From Opimibacter sp041746735 (GTDB lineage: Bacteria > Bacteroidota > Bacteroidia > Chitinophagales > Saprospiraceae): a stretch of 64,000 nt of DNA. The stretch is from contig JBGTGP010000012.1 in assembly GCA_041746735.1 (NCBI GenBank), forward strand, positions 62,001-126,000, in the 5' to 3' direction. The number at the start of each line of letters is the position of its first letter. Position 1 is the stretch's first letter. A model generated the notes under the pieces. It saw nothing but the letters and a program-made list of their open reading frames with translations. It was not told the DNA's origin and did no database searches. The translations under genes and the position numbers were made by a program. This document shows, in pieces, positions 17,699-26,527 of the stretch.

Positions 17699-18673
17699 AT
17701 GAAGGCTATGATGCTTTTTGGCCTGGAAAGGCCGTTGGAATTGGAGGAAATTCAACCACCCTTGCCATCGGAAGGAGAAGTGCTGGTGGAATTAAAGGCC
17801 GCAGCTCTCAATATGCGGGATTATTGGATTACCAAAGGCAAGTATCCCGGTATCGCATTTCCACTGGTGTTGGGCAGTGATGGGGCTGGCAGGATAGGCG
17901 ACAGAGACGTCATGATCAACCCGGGTCTGGACTGGGGAGCAAATCCGGATCATTTCAGCCCCGATTTTCGAATCCTGGGAATGCCCGATTTTGGCACACT
18001 GGCCGATAGGGTTAAGGTTCCTCTTTCCAACGTCTATGACAAGCCAGCCCATCTTTCCTGGACAGAAGCTGCTGCACTGCCTGTCTGTGGAGTGACAGCA
18101 TACCGTGCTGTGATAACACGAGGAAGAGCAAAGCGTGGGGAGCGAATGCTGATCACTGGAATTGGTGGTGGAGTAGCTTCCATGGCCCTCCTTTTTGGTA
18201 TAGCCCTGGGTATGGAAGTTTGGGTGACATCTTCGTCCGACCCTAAGATTGACATGGCGATTCGCCTTGGGGCTGCGGGGGGCGCCAATTATACTCGAAA
18301 TAACTGGGATCAGGAATTGGCTGGGAAACATAGCGGTCGCTTTCATCTCGTGATTGATGGAGCTGGAGGCGCCGGTTTTGCCCGTTTATTACCCTTGATG
18401 GAAACGAGAGGAAGAATGGTCATTTATGGTGGCACCCGGGGGTTGATGGATGGTATCAGTCCTCAGCGTATTTTTTGGAAACAACTGGATATGCTGGGCT
18501 CAACCATGGGATCTCCGGATGATTTTGAAGGTATGCTCGAACTGGTGAGCCGGCATACGATCAAGCCCATTGTCAGTCATGTTTTTCCTTTACATCAGTC
18601 CAATGAGGCACTGGCCATACTAGCTAAAGGCGAGCAATTTGGAAAAGTATGCATCGAGATTCCAGGGAAGTGA
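17699..18673 (+). CDS. MDR-family (zinc-less quinone oxidoreductase-like) dehydrogenase
   Basis: NAD(P)H-dependent medium-chain oxidoreductase of 324 residues. The N-terminal GroES-like half has AAALNMRDYWITKGKYPG and VLGSDGAGRIG. The Rossmann half has GIGGGVASMALLFGIALG and ends NEALAILAKGEQFGKVCIEIPGK. The catalytic zinc ligands of alcohol dehydrogenases are missing, which fits the quinone oxidoreductase/YhdH-like subgroup. Substrate unknown. It is convergent with the PLP gene, 25 bases apart. Confidence 0.85.
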   Translation: MKAMMLFGLERPLELEEIQPPLPSEGEVLVELKAAALNMRDYWITKGKYPGIAFPLVLGSDGAGRIGDRDVMINPGLDWGANPDHFSPDFRILGMPDFGTLADRVKVPLSNVYDKPAHLSWTEAAALPVCGVTAYRAVITRGRAKRGERMLITGIGGGVASMALLFGIALGMEVWVTSSSDPKIDMAIRLGAAGGANYTRNNWDQELAGKHSGRFHLVIDGAGGAGFARLLPLMETRGRMVIYGGTRGLMDGISPQRIFWKQLDMLGSTMGSPDDFEGMLELVSRHTIKPIVSHVFPLHQSNEALAILAKGEQFGKVCIEIPGK

Positions 18674-18698
18674 AGCAGACCACTTTTCCCGCAACATC

Positions 18699-19886
18699 TT
18701 ATTCTATTGCTTGCAGGATATCTTCCAGAATGTCCTGAGGATCTTCTATACCCACTGAAACCCGGATCAGTCCATCCGAAATACCAGCTTGCCTTCGGGT
18801 GGCTGGATCGACATTCAAATGGGATGAAGAAGCCGGATGAAGGACCAGCGTGTCGACATCGCCCAATGTAGGTGCGAGCGAACAAAACTGAAGGCGGTTC
18901 ATAACGGCTTGTGCCGCATGCAGTCCTCCCAGAAGTTCAAAGCTCATCATTCCACCATATGCATTCATTTGCTTTTCGGCAATGGCATGATGCGGATGAC
19001 TATTGAGTCCGGGATAATTTACAACCTGGACCGCCGGATGATGCGATAGGCTTGTAGAAAGAAAGAGCGCATTGGAGGAATGTTTGTCCATCCGCAGCGG
19101 TAGCGTCTTTAACCCCTGATAGACCAACCAGGCATCAAACGGGCTGCAATTGGCACCCGAAAGTTTCATCGTTTGCCAGATTCGGTCGCGAAACAATTCA
19201 GAATCTTTGCCGAGTACGATGCCGGATATACTGTTGCCATGGCCGTTCAGATACTTGGTAGTACTGTGCACGACAAAATCAACACCGTATCGGAAAGGTT
19301 GCTGCAGGTAGGGTGTTGCAAAAGTATTGTCAATAGCCGTCCACCGACCATACTGCTGTGTAACTGACGTTAATGCAGCAATGTCCACACAGGCCAGGGT
19401 AGGGTTGGCAGGGGTCTCAAGATAGACAAGCCGTATAGCCGTGTCATGTTGTAGAATCAGACCTACTCCTTCAGCATTGTTCAAATCTGCATATACGATC
19501 TCAATGCTCCGGCCGGCAATAATTTTCTGGAGCAGCTCTGTTGTGCCTCCATAGAGATTAGGCTGGGTCAATAATTTTTCGCCGGATTTTAACAATCCTG
19601 TGATCAGGACATGAATGGCCGACATCCCCGAATTGGTCATCACGGCTGATAGGTCCAGATTCGTGCCATGGGCTTCAAGCGCAGCAATCTTAGCAGCTGT
19701 GGCTTCTACTGTAGGATTGCCATACCGGCCATAGGTATGTCCTGCCTCCTGCTGTGCAAAGATCCGCATACCCTGATCGATGTCATCAAAGTCAAATGAA
19801 GAGGTGGCATAAATAGGGATGATATGCGGACGCGTGGTCCTGGGATCCGGCCATTCCCGGACAGCGAGAGATTCAAAACGCGGCAT
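18699..19886 (-). CDS. Trans-sulfuration PLP enzyme (cystathionine gamma-synthase/lyase family)
   Basis: Cys/Met metabolism PLP-dependent enzyme of 395 residues. The PLP lysine is Lys211 in VVHSTTKYLNGHGN. YGRYGNPTVEATAAKIAALE, QPNLYGGTTELL and ETPANPTLACVDI are family signatures. Sequence alone does not separate cystathionine gamma-synthase, gamma-lyase, methionine gamma-lyase and O-acyl-homoserine sulfhydrylase. It stands alone with its own promoter-like sequence upstream. Confidence 0.88.
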   Translation of the reverse strand: MPRFESLAVREWPDPRTTRPHIIPIYATSSFDFDDIDQGMRIFAQQEAGHTYGRYGNPTVEATAAKIAALEAHGTNLDLSAVMTNSGMSAIHVLITGLLKSGEKLLTQPNLYGGTTELLQKIIAGRSIEIVYADLNNAEGVGLILQHDTAIRLVYLETPANPTLACVDIAALTSVTQQYGRWTAIDNTFATPYLQQPFRYGVDFVVHSTTKYLNGHGNSISGIVLGKDSELFRDRIWQTMKLSGANCSPFDAWLVYQGLKTLPLRMDKHSSNALFLSTSLSHHPAVQVVNYPGLNSHPHHAIAEKQMNAYGGMMSFELLGGLHAAQAVMNRLQFCSLAPTLGDVDTLVLHPASSSHLNVDPATRRQAGISDGLIRVSVGIEDPQDILEDILQAIE

Positions 19887-19910
19887 ACAATCAATGGGTT
19901 AGGTGGTGAA

Positions 19911-19940
19911 TAAAGATATATCTGATTCCGACAGGTACAA
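19911..19940 (-). promoter_or_regulatory. Promoter of the trans-sulfuration enzyme gene
   Basis: On the minus strand, TTG (19938-19940) is followed after 19 bases by TATCTTTA (19911-19918), one base from TAnnTTTG. Spacing and position 24 bases before the ATG fit a Bacteroidota promoter. Confidence 0.5.
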
Positions 19941-19945
19941 GCAAA

Positions 19946-19978
19946 AAAAAACTCCGGGGCATAACCCCGGAGTTTTTT
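19946..19978 (-). terminator. Rho-independent terminator of the 20-22 kb secreted-protein gene
   Basis: A 14-bp stem (core ACTCCGGGG/CCCCGGAGT with A/T extensions) around a five-base loop, followed on the minus strand by a run of U from the A tract at 19943-19950. It lies 28 bases past the stop of the gene ending at 20007. Confidence 0.85.
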
Positions 19979-20006
19979 AAAGTTCCATGTGAAATGGTAC
20001 TATAGA

Positions 20007-22412
20007 TTATTTTACTATTACAACCGGGATCGTACGCTGCCCGCCAGGTGTAAGCACCTGAAGCATGTAGTTACCGGCAGCCAGTTCAGATACACGGATG
20101 ATTTCAGTGTGTTGGTTGACAGATTGTGACAACGTGCGCTGATTCACCACGCGACCCAGTTGATCGAGCAGACGCAAGGTTACATTGCTGTATGACTTGG
20201 CGAAATCCAGTTTGACCTGAATATTATCTGTTGCAGGATTCGGATAAACAGAGATGCCATTTTCTGCAGCCAATACATCTTTGGTACTGATGAAAGTAGT
20301 ATCAACCTCGATTCTAACCAAGGGTACGATATTGAATCCAAACGTACCGGTTTGTGCTCCATAGTCAATTTGACCCAGGTTGCCATCCGGAGAAAGGCCC
20401 AGAACTGAAGCAAAGAACACCTGATCTGTCAAACCTTCAGCACGTGCTGTATCAAAGGCAAAATTGGTAGGAGAGTAGTTACGAGCTTCGCTCGCGAGCA
20501 GGAACAACTGAGGATCTGCAGCAGAAAAAGCTTGATATTCCACAATAGCGATGTAGCCTTTCCCCGCTTCCATCATGACCGGAGCTTCAGGATCATCAAT
20601 ATTATCCAGGACAGACCTGATGGTGACATTGTCACCTTCGTTTCCTACGAAAGTATATTCAGCCGTGCCGACAAATCGACGCTCGTTAAAGGAGCTCGTA
20701 CCATCACCATTGGTATCTGTCCATTGGAGAAGGTGAACGTTGACAGCTATTCCGGCCATATCATCCGGGTTGTTTACACCCCAATTGATCGCATTGACTT
20801 TGGCTTCTGCAGCGGCCCAGAAAAAGTTGCCGTACGCATACGACATTGGTGCACCTGCGTTGTAGTTTGAAGCAGCAGGCGTAATAGACCGGGTGAAGGC
20901 TTCTTCCAGCGCCAATTCATTACCGCCTACGCGGAAGGTGTACGAAAGTGTATTATCACTGGGATCGAAATCTTCCATATCCTGCGTCAGCGTGTAGGTG
21001 CCTGTATAGGTGGCAGGAATTTTGGGAACCTCTACGAAAGCATCGAACAAATCATTTTCAGCAAGTTGATCCGAAATCAGGGTGCCGTAAAAGTTGTCTT
21101 CATCATAGATGACATTACCTGTTGAGCTCTGAACGGTATGGTTCAGGATTACATTGGTTTGTTCGCAGGCACCGGCATTCAAGATATCCGCTAAGATGGG
21201 ATAGTCATGTACCATATGAGTCGGCACTAGCGCAAAAGGAGCGACGGCAAAGAAATTACGCTGAACCCTAGTGTTGGTACATTCCCGAGGTACGATTTTT
21301 ACATCATCAATAACCCAGTAATAGTAATTCCCATCGATACGGAATTTTACTTGTAGCTGTGAAGCCCCAACAGCACCAGGCAGCGCAACACGTATAGTTT
21401 CGTTCAGGTGGCCACTGTTGACAGGTATGTCAGTATTGATTTCAACTTCCTGCCAAGTCTCACCGCCATTAAGGCTAAACCCAACAAAGTGCCGTGAGTT
21501 GAATTCCCGTATACTTTGGTGGAATTGTACGACTACACCCGCAACATCAAATTCACTGATGTCGATGATGGGGGAGATCAACTCTGCTGACTGGTTGGCA
21601 GGGCATGTGCCACCGCCAAAGTTGCCGGCAATCCCACCGTTGTCAAGGAAGTCAGAGTTAAAAACCATAGCACCATTACAATAGGTTGGTGAGAGGTTGA
21701 CCTGACCTGTTGCATAAGCACCAGAAAGGGCGCTCCCAATCGGATCCCATACCCAGGTTGCATTGGCAGCGTCACCGCCAGAACAAGCCAGTCCAACAGC
21801 CGTCCATCCATTTAGACCGCCGTCAAAATCGCCCTGACCAGGCTCGTTGCCCCAGAGGGCTTCAGCACTTGATTCACCATTCAAGTAGGAGAAAATGCGG
21901 AAGGTACCCCATCCCACCTGCCAGTCCGGATCCAGTCCTTCTGCGGACCACACACGGATGTAGTATGTTTCACCGGCAACAACTGTCTGAGGACATTGGC
22001 TGATGCTCAGAAGGTTATCCATACTGGTGACGGTACAGTACAAAGGCTGATTGGCAGGAGTAGCATCACATGAGGCGTAGAGGGCGAACCCCACCAGCCG
22101 AATATCTGTGGGTTCAAGACCAAACTCAAACTCTATCGACCAGCCGTGCTCAGGGGCAGGATCTGGTGCGACTACACGGTACCAAACATCGTCTCGTTTG
22201 AAGTTGACAGAACAAGCCGGAATATTGTCCAGATTACCGTCTGTGGTGTTCCGGGTGTCTCCGTCCGTCCTGACTGCCTCATCGCGGTTGTCATACACCA
22301 GAATATCAATGGCATCGACACATTTGTCATTTGCCGGCTGAGCCCAGGCCATGGTACTCCAAACGAAGAGCCCGAAAAACAGACCTGAAAATCGTAAAGT
22401 TACTTTCATCAT
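20007..22412 (-). CDS. Secreted protein with type IX sorting domain
   Basis: Secreted protein of 801 residues. Signal peptide FSGLFFGLFVWSTMAWAQ is followed by PANDKCVDAI, a start typical of Bacteroidota surface proteins. A jelly-roll-like region around residues 220-390 (GDFDGGLNGWTAVG to WVIDDVKIVPREC) resembles the choice-of-anchor J/MAM-like domain. A middle section has beta-rich domains (NHTVQSSTGNVIYD). The last 85 residues are a T9SS type A sorting domain (ISVYPNPATDNIQV, LRLLDQLGRVV, ELAAGNYMLQV). No catalytic motif is evident. A strong terminator follows. Confidence 0.85.
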   Translation of the reverse strand: MMKVTLRFSGLFFGLFVWSTMAWAQPANDKCVDAIDILVYDNRDEAVRTDGDTRNTTDGNLDNIPACSVNFKRDDVWYRVVAPDPAPEHGWSIEFEFGLEPTDIRLVGFALYASCDATPANQPLYCTVTSMDNLLSISQCPQTVVAGETYYIRVWSAEGLDPDWQVGWGTFRIFSYLNGESSAEALWGNEPGQGDFDGGLNGWTAVGLACSGGDAANATWVWDPIGSALSGAYATGQVNLSPTYCNGAMVFNSDFLDNGGIAGNFGGGTCPANQSAELISPIIDISEFDVAGVVVQFHQSIREFNSRHFVGFSLNGGETWQEVEINTDIPVNSGHLNETIRVALPGAVGASQLQVKFRIDGNYYYWVIDDVKIVPRECTNTRVQRNFFAVAPFALVPTHMVHDYPILADILNAGACEQTNVILNHTVQSSTGNVIYDEDNFYGTLISDQLAENDLFDAFVEVPKIPATYTGTYTLTQDMEDFDPSDNTLSYTFRVGGNELALEEAFTRSITPAASNYNAGAPMSYAYGNFFWAAAEAKVNAINWGVNNPDDMAGIAVNVHLLQWTDTNGDGTSSFNERRFVGTAEYTFVGNEGDNVTIRSVLDNIDDPEAPVMMEAGKGYIAIVEYQAFSAADPQLFLLASEARNYSPTNFAFDTARAEGLTDQVFFASVLGLSPDGNLGQIDYGAQTGTFGFNIVPLVRIEVDTTFISTKDVLAAENGISVYPNPATDNIQVKLDFAKSYSNVTLRLLDQLGRVVNQRTLSQSVNQHTEIIRVSELAAGNYMLQVLTPGGQRTIPVVIVK

Positions 22413-22563
22413 TATCAGAATTTAGTTTAATTGAATTGCATTATATCATCATAGATCAGAGGAGATCTATTGGTCTTAAAGGGGAACTGCGGGTAAAAAT
22501 AGGAAAATTTACTATTTACTACAGCAGTAAATACATTTATGTAGGCCCGCAGACAAAACAAAT

Positions 22564-23541
22564 TTATTTCCAGGCCGCCAGTTCCTTTACATCGACTACC
22601 ACCACTCCAGAATGTGAACAAACATAAGCTCCGGCCAGGTTGGCTAATGCCCCGCAGGTATTCAGGGGCAGTCCGAGCAGAAGTCCCAGCGATAAAGCAC
22701 CAATGACGGCATCCCCCGCACCACAGACATCCACAACATCTATCGCCTTTTCAGGCAGTACCCACGCCCTTTCTGTTGCATTTTGGAGATAAATACCATG
22801 ACTTCCAATGGTAATGGCTAAGTTCTTTATTTTTAATTGATTACGCCAGATCCCACACAATTCATCCATGTTGCCAGGTACAAGGGACAGACGCGCGGCC
22901 TGGCTGGCTTCCCGTTGATTGGGTTTGAATAGGTCAATTTCAGTATAGTTAAAAAAGTTAATCTCTTTGGGATCTACCGCTATAAATGCGCCTGCTTTTC
23001 GTCCCTCCTTTATAACGAGTTCTATAATCGCGGGCGTCAGAAAACCCTTGTTATAATCTTCGAGGATGATTAAATCCGGCTTTACCGATGGGATAAGGTC
23101 CGAAAGCAAATCCAAAGCTTCCTTTTCCAGTACCTCATTCATGGCGGATGGATCTTCCTCATCAATGCGGAGAAGATGATGAGAGGCGGCTACCACGCGG
23201 GTTTTTGTCGTTGTGGGTCTTAGAGGTGTTTGAATAAAGTAATGCTTGATATTGGCACCGGTAAGTATATTTGATAATTCATCCGCACTTTTATCACTTC
23301 CGGTCAGTCCCACAATTGAAGTCTGACACCCCCAGGCTGCCATATTGAGAGCAACATTGGCCGCTCCGCCTGCCTTGGTCTCACTCCTTTGATGGCTGAG
23401 AACCGGGACGGGTGCTTCCGGTGATATTCGGTCAACCACACCAAATATATATCGGTCCAGCATGGCATCTCCAATGACCATTGCTTTCAGCCCTTTGGCT
23501 TTTTCGTTTACATATTGGATCTGATCGCGTGTGATGCTCAT
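22564..23541 (-). CDS. rfaE1: PfkB-family kinase, D-glycero-beta-D-manno-heptose-7-phosphate kinase-like
   Basis: Carbohydrate kinase of 325 residues, likely phosphorylating heptose 7-phosphate at C1 for lipopolysaccharide core synthesis. RISPEAPVPVL, KAGGAANVALNMAAWG, DYNKG and the catalytic DVCGAGDAVIGAL match RfaE domain I. The cytidylyltransferase domain of fused HldE is absent. ATG 23541 overlaps the waaA stop by four bases (ATGA), preferred over TTG 23553. Coupling to waaA supports an LPS role; another PfkB sugar kinase is possible but less likely. Confidence 0.85.
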   Translation of the reverse strand: MSITRDQIQYVNEKAKGLKAMVIGDAMLDRYIFGVVDRISPEAPVPVLSHQRSETKAGGAANVALNMAAWGCQTSIVGLTGSDKSADELSNILTGANIKHYFIQTPLRPTTTKTRVVAASHHLLRIDEEDPSAMNEVLEKEALDLLSDLIPSVKPDLIILEDYNKGFLTPAIIELVIKEGRKAGAFIAVDPKEINFFNYTEIDLFKPNQREASQAARLSLVPGNMDELCGIWRNQLKIKNLAITIGSHGIYLQNATERAWVLPEKAIDVVDVCGAGDAVIGALSLGLLLGLPLNTCGALANLAGAYVCSHSGVVVVDVKELAAWK

Positions 23542-24776
23542 TCCGGACTGCAAGGTATAGTTTTCAGGATGTACGCCGTCACGATTTCACTCGCACCACT
23601 ATGTGTCTGCAGATACCGGTACCCTGTCTGTCCTGCAGTTTTTGCCGCACCTGGTGACTGAAAAAATCGAATTGATTCGGCCAATGATGTCGCATCCTGA
23701 ACGACCCTTGCACCTTTTTGGGCGATCATATCAACCGCTTCGGCAAACGCCTGATAACGTGGACCAAAGATGACAGGCCGGGCATGCGCCATGGGCTCCA
23801 GGATATTGTGAATGCCCTTTCCAAAGCCCCCCCCGACATACGCCACAGGCCCCAGTGTATAAAGCGCAGAGAGCATGCCAATGCTATCTACAATCAAAAT
23901 ACCAGAAGAAGGAAGTTCGCCGTTCCATTTTGACAGCAGTCTTGCGCGGTCGCCAAAAAAAGCAAGTAGTCGGGCGATATTGGCCTGAGATACATCATGA
24001 GGTGCCAGCAAAACTTTTAGACCAAATTGTTGGGCCACCTGATCAACAATTTCCTCGTCCCGGGGCCATGTGCTACCTGCTACCAAATCAAATGGCCCTG
24101 CTTTTTGTAATTGGGATGGAATTCGAGCTTGCGACTCCGCCGGAATCTTTAGACACCGGTCAATCCGGGTGTCACCCGCTACAACAATATTCCTAAACCC
24201 CCGTGACTTAAAAGCAGCTATCAACTCGCTTTTTTGAAAAAAGATCTTGTCCAACTTTTGTAAAAGGGCTTTGGAGGGAGGGACAGACCAGGAGTGAAAA
24301 TATCCTTTCAGTGACCAGTGGGCAGAGATCAATATGGTCGGAATTTTAGCCTTTTGGAGCGCATTCAGATACCCCGGCCAGAGGTCATATTTTACAAATA
24401 CAGCCAGGTCCGGCTCGATCATCCGTATCCAGGTCTTCGCATTACCTGGAAGATCAGCAGGGAGATAATACACCGAAGCATAGGGATAAGAGGCTCTCTG
24501 CACATATCCGCTGGGAGAGAAAAAGGTAAGGATGATATGAGCATCCGGGCACCTGCCTTTTAGCTTCTCGATGACGGGACGTGCCTGTTCAAATTCTCCC
24601 AGGCTGGATACATGAAACCAAATACGGATGTTTCTTTTTGGAGAATTGGCTTGAAGATCCGATTTCCAGCTTTTTCTTCCCCGGAGCCATTCTCTGGCTT
24701 TCATGTCCCAAAGCGCGGCGATCCGGATACCCGCCACCATCAGGTACATGGAGCAATAATAACCCAGCCAGTACAT
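23538..24776 (-). CDS. waaA: 3-deoxy-D-manno-octulosonic acid (Kdo) transferase
   Basis: Transfers Kdo from CMP-Kdo to lipid IVA at the inner membrane. Length is 412 residues with an N-terminal hydrophobic anchor. WFHVSSLGEFEQARPVIEKL, FFSPSGY, PDLAVFVKYDLWPGYL and VAYVGGGFGKGIHNILEP are WaaA signatures. It lies six bases after the outer membrane protein gene and overlaps rfaE1, forming a three-gene envelope operon. Confidence 0.93.
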   Translation of the reverse strand: MYWLGYYCSMYLMVAGIRIAALWDMKAREWLRGRKSWKSDLQANSPKRNIRIWFHVSSLGEFEQARPVIEKLKGRCPDAHIILTFFSPSGYVQRASYPYASVYYLPADLPGNAKTWIRMIEPDLAVFVKYDLWPGYLNALQKAKIPTILISAHWSLKGYFHSWSVPPSKALLQKLDKIFFQKSELIAAFKSRGFRNIVVAGDTRIDRCLKIPAESQARIPSQLQKAGPFDLVAGSTWPRDEEIVDQVAQQFGLKVLLAPHDVSQANIARLLAFFGDRARLLSKWNGELPSSGILIVDSIGMLSALYTLGPVAYVGGGFGKGIHNILEPMAHARPVIFGPRYQAFAEAVDMIAQKGARVVQDATSLAESIRFFQSPGAAKTAGQTGYRYLQTHSGASEIVTAYILKTIPCSPE

Positions 24777-24781
24777 CCGTC

Positions 24782-25528
24782 TCAGTAATATATGTGATCA
24801 GGTTTTTCGGTCCTGCTGATCGTGACGATATAGGCTATGCTCAGACCGGCTAGGATGTCGGTTCTCTTTTTTCCGAGGTACTCACCTGTGGCAAAGTCAA
24901 TGTCACGCCTGGAGGCGGTCCGGGCCGCATAGAGATCACCCATCACATGGAAATGCAAATTATGAATGGGACTTTGGTACTGATATCCCACCCCAAGATG
25001 AATGGCTGGACCATTGGTCAGCCGGTCGTAGCCATATTGGTATTTCTTTTCCAAAGGGACTATGGTATTAAAATTATCCTGTACCCTGATCTTGTGCTGC
25101 AGTAGTCCTCCACCGGCTATCGCCCGGATGCCCGTCAACTTTTGTGGGTGTGCACCGGTACTAAAAATTTTTCCGGCGTTAAAGCCAATATAATATCCCC
25201 TTTCTTTCAGGTTGACATCACCGGGGGCTCCGTCAATCCCGATAATACTACCATCATACGACCTGAGTTGGGTGACTACATCTTCCTGCACCGTATTGCC
25301 AAAAAAGTACATGCCTTCCAGACCCAGAATGATCTTATCTTTTTTTGAAACAGATTGAATGCCAAGTCCAAACTGACTGTTGGAACCAAACCGGTCCTTC
25401 ATATCCGCAATCGGAATTTGAAACCCATACCTGAATTCCAGATATCGCATGGTGCCCCGCTCTTGTGCAGAAACGAGCCCAAACACGAAGGCAAAAAGGG
25501 CCGTTGTCATCAAAGCCCGAAACCGCAT
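24782..25528 (-). CDS. Putative outer membrane beta-barrel protein
   Basis: Protein of 248 residues from ATG 25528, giving signal peptide MRFRALMTTALFAFVFGLVSA. Alternating hydrophobic/polar strands such as YLEFRYGFQIPI, YYIGFNAGKIF and GPAIHLGVGYQYQS suggest a small outer membrane barrel. No family recognised with certainty. It precedes waaA by five bases, so an envelope role is likely. Longer starts at 25552 and 25570 would displace the signal peptide. Confidence 0.65.
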   Translation of the reverse strand: MRFRALMTTALFAFVFGLVSAQERGTMRYLEFRYGFQIPIADMKDRFGSNSQFGLGIQSVSKKDKIILGLEGMYFFGNTVQEDVVTQLRSYDGSIIGIDGAPGDVNLKERGYYIGFNAGKIFSTGAHPQKLTGIRAIAGGGLLQHKIRVQDNFNTIVPLEKKYQYGYDRLTNGPAIHLGVGYQYQSPIHNLHFHVMGDLYAARTASRRDIDFATGEYLGKKRTDILAGLSIAYIVTISRTEKPDHIYY

Positions 25529-25534
25529 TTCTAG

Positions 25535-25542
25535 TATCTTTG
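25535..25542 (+). promoter_or_regulatory. Bacteroidota -7 element for the UXS-export operon
   Basis: TATCTTTG fits TAnnTTTG exactly, 36 bases before the chosen start 25579. No TTG lies at 17-23 bases upstream. Confidence 0.4.
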
Positions 25543-25578
25543 CCAGTCTCATACACGATCCATAAAGCAATAAAGGTA

Positions 25579-26523
25579 TTGAAAAGGGTATTAATCACCG
25601 GTGCGGCCGGATTTATCGGGTCGCACCTCTGTGATCGCTTTTTGAAGGAAGGGTACAAGGTCATCGGCATGGACAACCTCCTCACAGGATCTATGCAAAA
25701 TATTGAACACCTTATCCCCAACCCGCAGTTTGAATTTCATCACCATGATGTGACAACATATGTTCACATTCCCGGTGAGTTGGAGTACATCCTTCACTTT
25801 GCTTCGCCGGCCAGTCCGATCGATTACCTCAAGATGCCAATCCAGACCCTGAAAGTGGGTTCTTTAGGAACACACCATCTCCTGGGCCTGGCAAAGTCTA
25901 AGAAGGCCAGAATCCTGATTGCCTCCACTTCAGAGGTATACGGCGATCCCTTGGTCCATCCACAAAAAGAGGATTATTGGGGGAATGTAAACCCTATTGG
26001 CCCCCGAGGCGTATATGATGAAGCCAAGCGCTTCATGGAGGCCATAACAATGGCGTATCACAGGTTTCATGGAGTGGAAGTCCGGATTGTCAGGATTTTC
26101 AATACCTACGGCCCCCGGATGCGGATCGAAGATGGCCGGGCTTTGCCGGCCTTTATGGCACAGGCTTTGAGAGGGGAAGGGTTGACGGTGTATGGTGATG
26201 GCTCCCAGACACGGTCCTTTTGCTATGTGGATGACCTTGTCGAGGGTATTTTCCGGCTCTTGCTGAGCGACTATTCCCTTCCGGTCAATCTCGGAAATCC
26301 GGATGAGATCACCATAATGCAACTGGCCAATGAAATACTCGGACTTGTAGGCAATCCGAAAGCCTTTATCGATTACCGGCCTTTGCCGGAGGATGATCCC
26401 AAAGTCAGACAGCCGGATATAGGTCTGGCCAGAGAATTGTTAGGGTGGGAGCCCAAAGTGCCAAGGGAAAAAGGATTGGTCTACACGCTGGATTACTTTA
26501 AGGCAGCGTTGTCAAAGCATTGA
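25579..26523 (+). CDS. UDP-glucuronate decarboxylase (UDP-xylose synthase), extended SDR
   Basis: NAD-dependent enzyme making UDP-xylose from UDP-glucuronate, a precursor for surface polysaccharides. The GxxGxxG motif is in ITGAAGFIGSHL. NPIGPRGVYDEAKRFME contains the YxxxK pair in the context typical of UXS, and ASTSEVYGDPLVHPQKEDYWG is also characteristic. TTG 25579 gives 314 residues starting MKRVLITG; an upstream ATG at 25465 would overlap the divergent gene. The large export-protein gene follows four bases downstream. Confidence 0.88.
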   Translation: MKRVLITGAAGFIGSHLCDRFLKEGYKVIGMDNLLTGSMQNIEHLIPNPQFEFHHHDVTTYVHIPGELEYILHFASPASPIDYLKMPIQTLKVGSLGTHHLLGLAKSKKARILIASTSEVYGDPLVHPQKEDYWGNVNPIGPRGVYDEAKRFMEAITMAYHRFHGVEVRIVRIFNTYGPRMRIEDGRALPAFMAQALRGEGLTVYGDGSQTRSFCYVDDLVEGIFRLLLSDYSLPVNLGNPDEITIMQLANEILGLVGNPKAFIDYRPLPEDDPKVRQPDIGLARELLGWEPKVPREKGLVYTLDYFKAALSKH

Positions 26524-26527
26524 TATT

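Noticed and set aside
22487..22552. Seven-bp inverted repeat (CTGCGGG/CCCGCAG) with inner hairpin after rfaE1
   Set aside because: The long loop and absence of a U tract on the minus strand make a terminator doubtful; no match to a known RNA element.
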